DNA from: Chloroflexota bacterium
GTDB taxonomy: Bacteria > Chloroflexota > Anaerolineae > Aggregatilineales > Phototrophicaceae
Direction: 5' to 3'
Length of the DNA stretch: 64,000 nucleotides
NCBI GenBank assembly: GCA_011523615.1
Contig: WTGJ01000027.1
Location: 380,415 to 444,414, forward strand
Shown here in pieces: positions 63,676 through 64,000 of this stretch; positions within the stretch are counted from its first letter, which is position 1, and each line of letters starts with the position of its first letter. The translations under genes and the position numbers were made by a program. The notes beneath the pieces were generated by a model, which worked only from the letters and a program-made list of their open reading frames with translations, was not told where the DNA came from and did not search any database.

Positions 63676-64000
63676 ATGCCTGCGCTCAAATCTGGTTCAG
63701 GATAGCATTCCCACCAGGGCCGAGCCATTTCATTCGTCATCAGCGATAGCATATTCACTCTCGGCAGGGCGACGTTCGCCAACCATTGTTCGCGTTCTTT
63801 GCGATCGACCAGGGCAGTGGCTTCCCCCCATAGTGCGCGGCCGACGATGCAACCGCTCGCCCCTTCGTGGCAGGCAACTTTCAATTGCTTGGTGAAGGTG
63901 GGAAAATCTACCCCCGCACTCAGTAAGACCCAGGGGATATTTAAAGCGTTGCTCAGTTCGCGACAAGCGATTACCCAATCTCGTTCTGCAGGATATTGTT
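63672..64000 (-). CDS. LacD-like class I aldolase (partial, runs off the window end)
   Basis: The C-terminal ~109 residues of a gene that starts beyond base 64000. The readable part contains LNIPWVLLSAGVDFPTF, then ACHEGASGCIVGRALWGEA and REQWLANVALPRVNML. This matches the C-terminal half of tagatose-1,6-bisphosphate aldolase (LacD) family proteins. In-frame ATG/TTG codons inside the window are not the true start. Its stop overlaps the thiolase-like start (ATGA). It would cleave a phosphorylated ketose, which fits the isomerase and kinase in the same operon. Confidence 0.85.
   Translation of the reverse strand, partial: QYPAERDWVIACRELSNALNIPWVLLSAGVDFPTFTKQLKVACHEGASGCIVGRALWGEATALVDRKEREQWLANVALPRVNMLSLMTNEMARPWWECYPEPDLSAGI

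Overview
This window looks like a piece of a bacterial chromosome, most likely from the phylum Chloroflexota. That placement is inferred from gene content: a complete set of late coenzyme F420 genes, secreted proteins with Thr/Pro-rich linkers and modular beta-sandwich domains, a fasciclin lipoprotein, and aerobic functions such as superoxide dismutase. Base composition is moderate (mid-fifties GC by eye). Coding density is very high: no gap between genes exceeds about 250 bases, and many neighbours share ATGA, TGATG or TTGA stop/start overlaps. I saw no rRNA, CRISPR array, insertion sequence or prophage.

Bases 1-24,800 are mainly housekeeping. They hold a Rel-type stringent-response enzyme divergent from moeA and a VKOR-family thiol oxidoreductase, then (minus strand) an S1-domain protein, two secreted proteins, an HD-domain protein, an aspartase-like lyase, sodA and a tandem solute-binding protein. 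These are followed by a tig-clpP-clpX-obg-nadD block, a tRNA-Leu with a clear terminator behind a GbsR-like regulator, and an F1-ATPase operon (atpAGDC) that lacks the F0 genes and runs on into mreB.

Bases 24,800-30,500 hold an enolase-superfamily OSBS/NSAR-like gene next to a GNAT acyltransferase and an SDR protein. A plus-strand pair of fatty-acid condensing enzymes (FabF-like and FabH-like) diverges from them.

Bases 30,500-53,700 form an almost unbroken minus-strand run. From promoter-proximal to distal it reads: folD, 8-oxoguanine-deaminase-like, ygeW-like carbamoyltransferase, carbamate kinase, threonine-synthase-like PLP enzyme, membrane glycosyltransferase, second PLP enzyme, a conserved hypothetical, ssnA-like amidohydrolase, the F420 block (npdG, cofE, nitroreductase, cofD, cofC, LLM oxidoreductase), a two-gene xanthine-dehydrogenase-type molybdenum hydroxylase, a yqeC-mocA fusion, purine nucleoside phosphorylase, a hypothetical membrane protein, panB and panC. 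The enzymes for nucleobase release, purine hydroxylation/deamination, Mo-cofactor maturation, carbamoyl transfer with ATP recovery and one-carbon handling suggest a purine-catabolic locus with an F420 biosynthesis block embedded in it.

Bases 53,700-56,400 carry a guanylate-kinase-like protein with an extra C-terminal domain, a YgfZ/GcvT-like protein, a coiled-coil membrane protein and a second tRNA-Leu. From 56,400 to the window edge a tightly coupled minus-strand operon encodes a LacD-like aldolase (cut by the edge), a thiolase-like protein without the catalytic Cys/His, its DUF35 partner, DhaK- and DhaL-like kinase subunits, a fucose/arabinose-isomerase-like protein, an MFS transporter and a class III CoA-transferase. 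This combination looks like an uncharacterised route for breaking down a sugar or sugar acid and is, with the purine/F420 locus, the most interesting part of the window.
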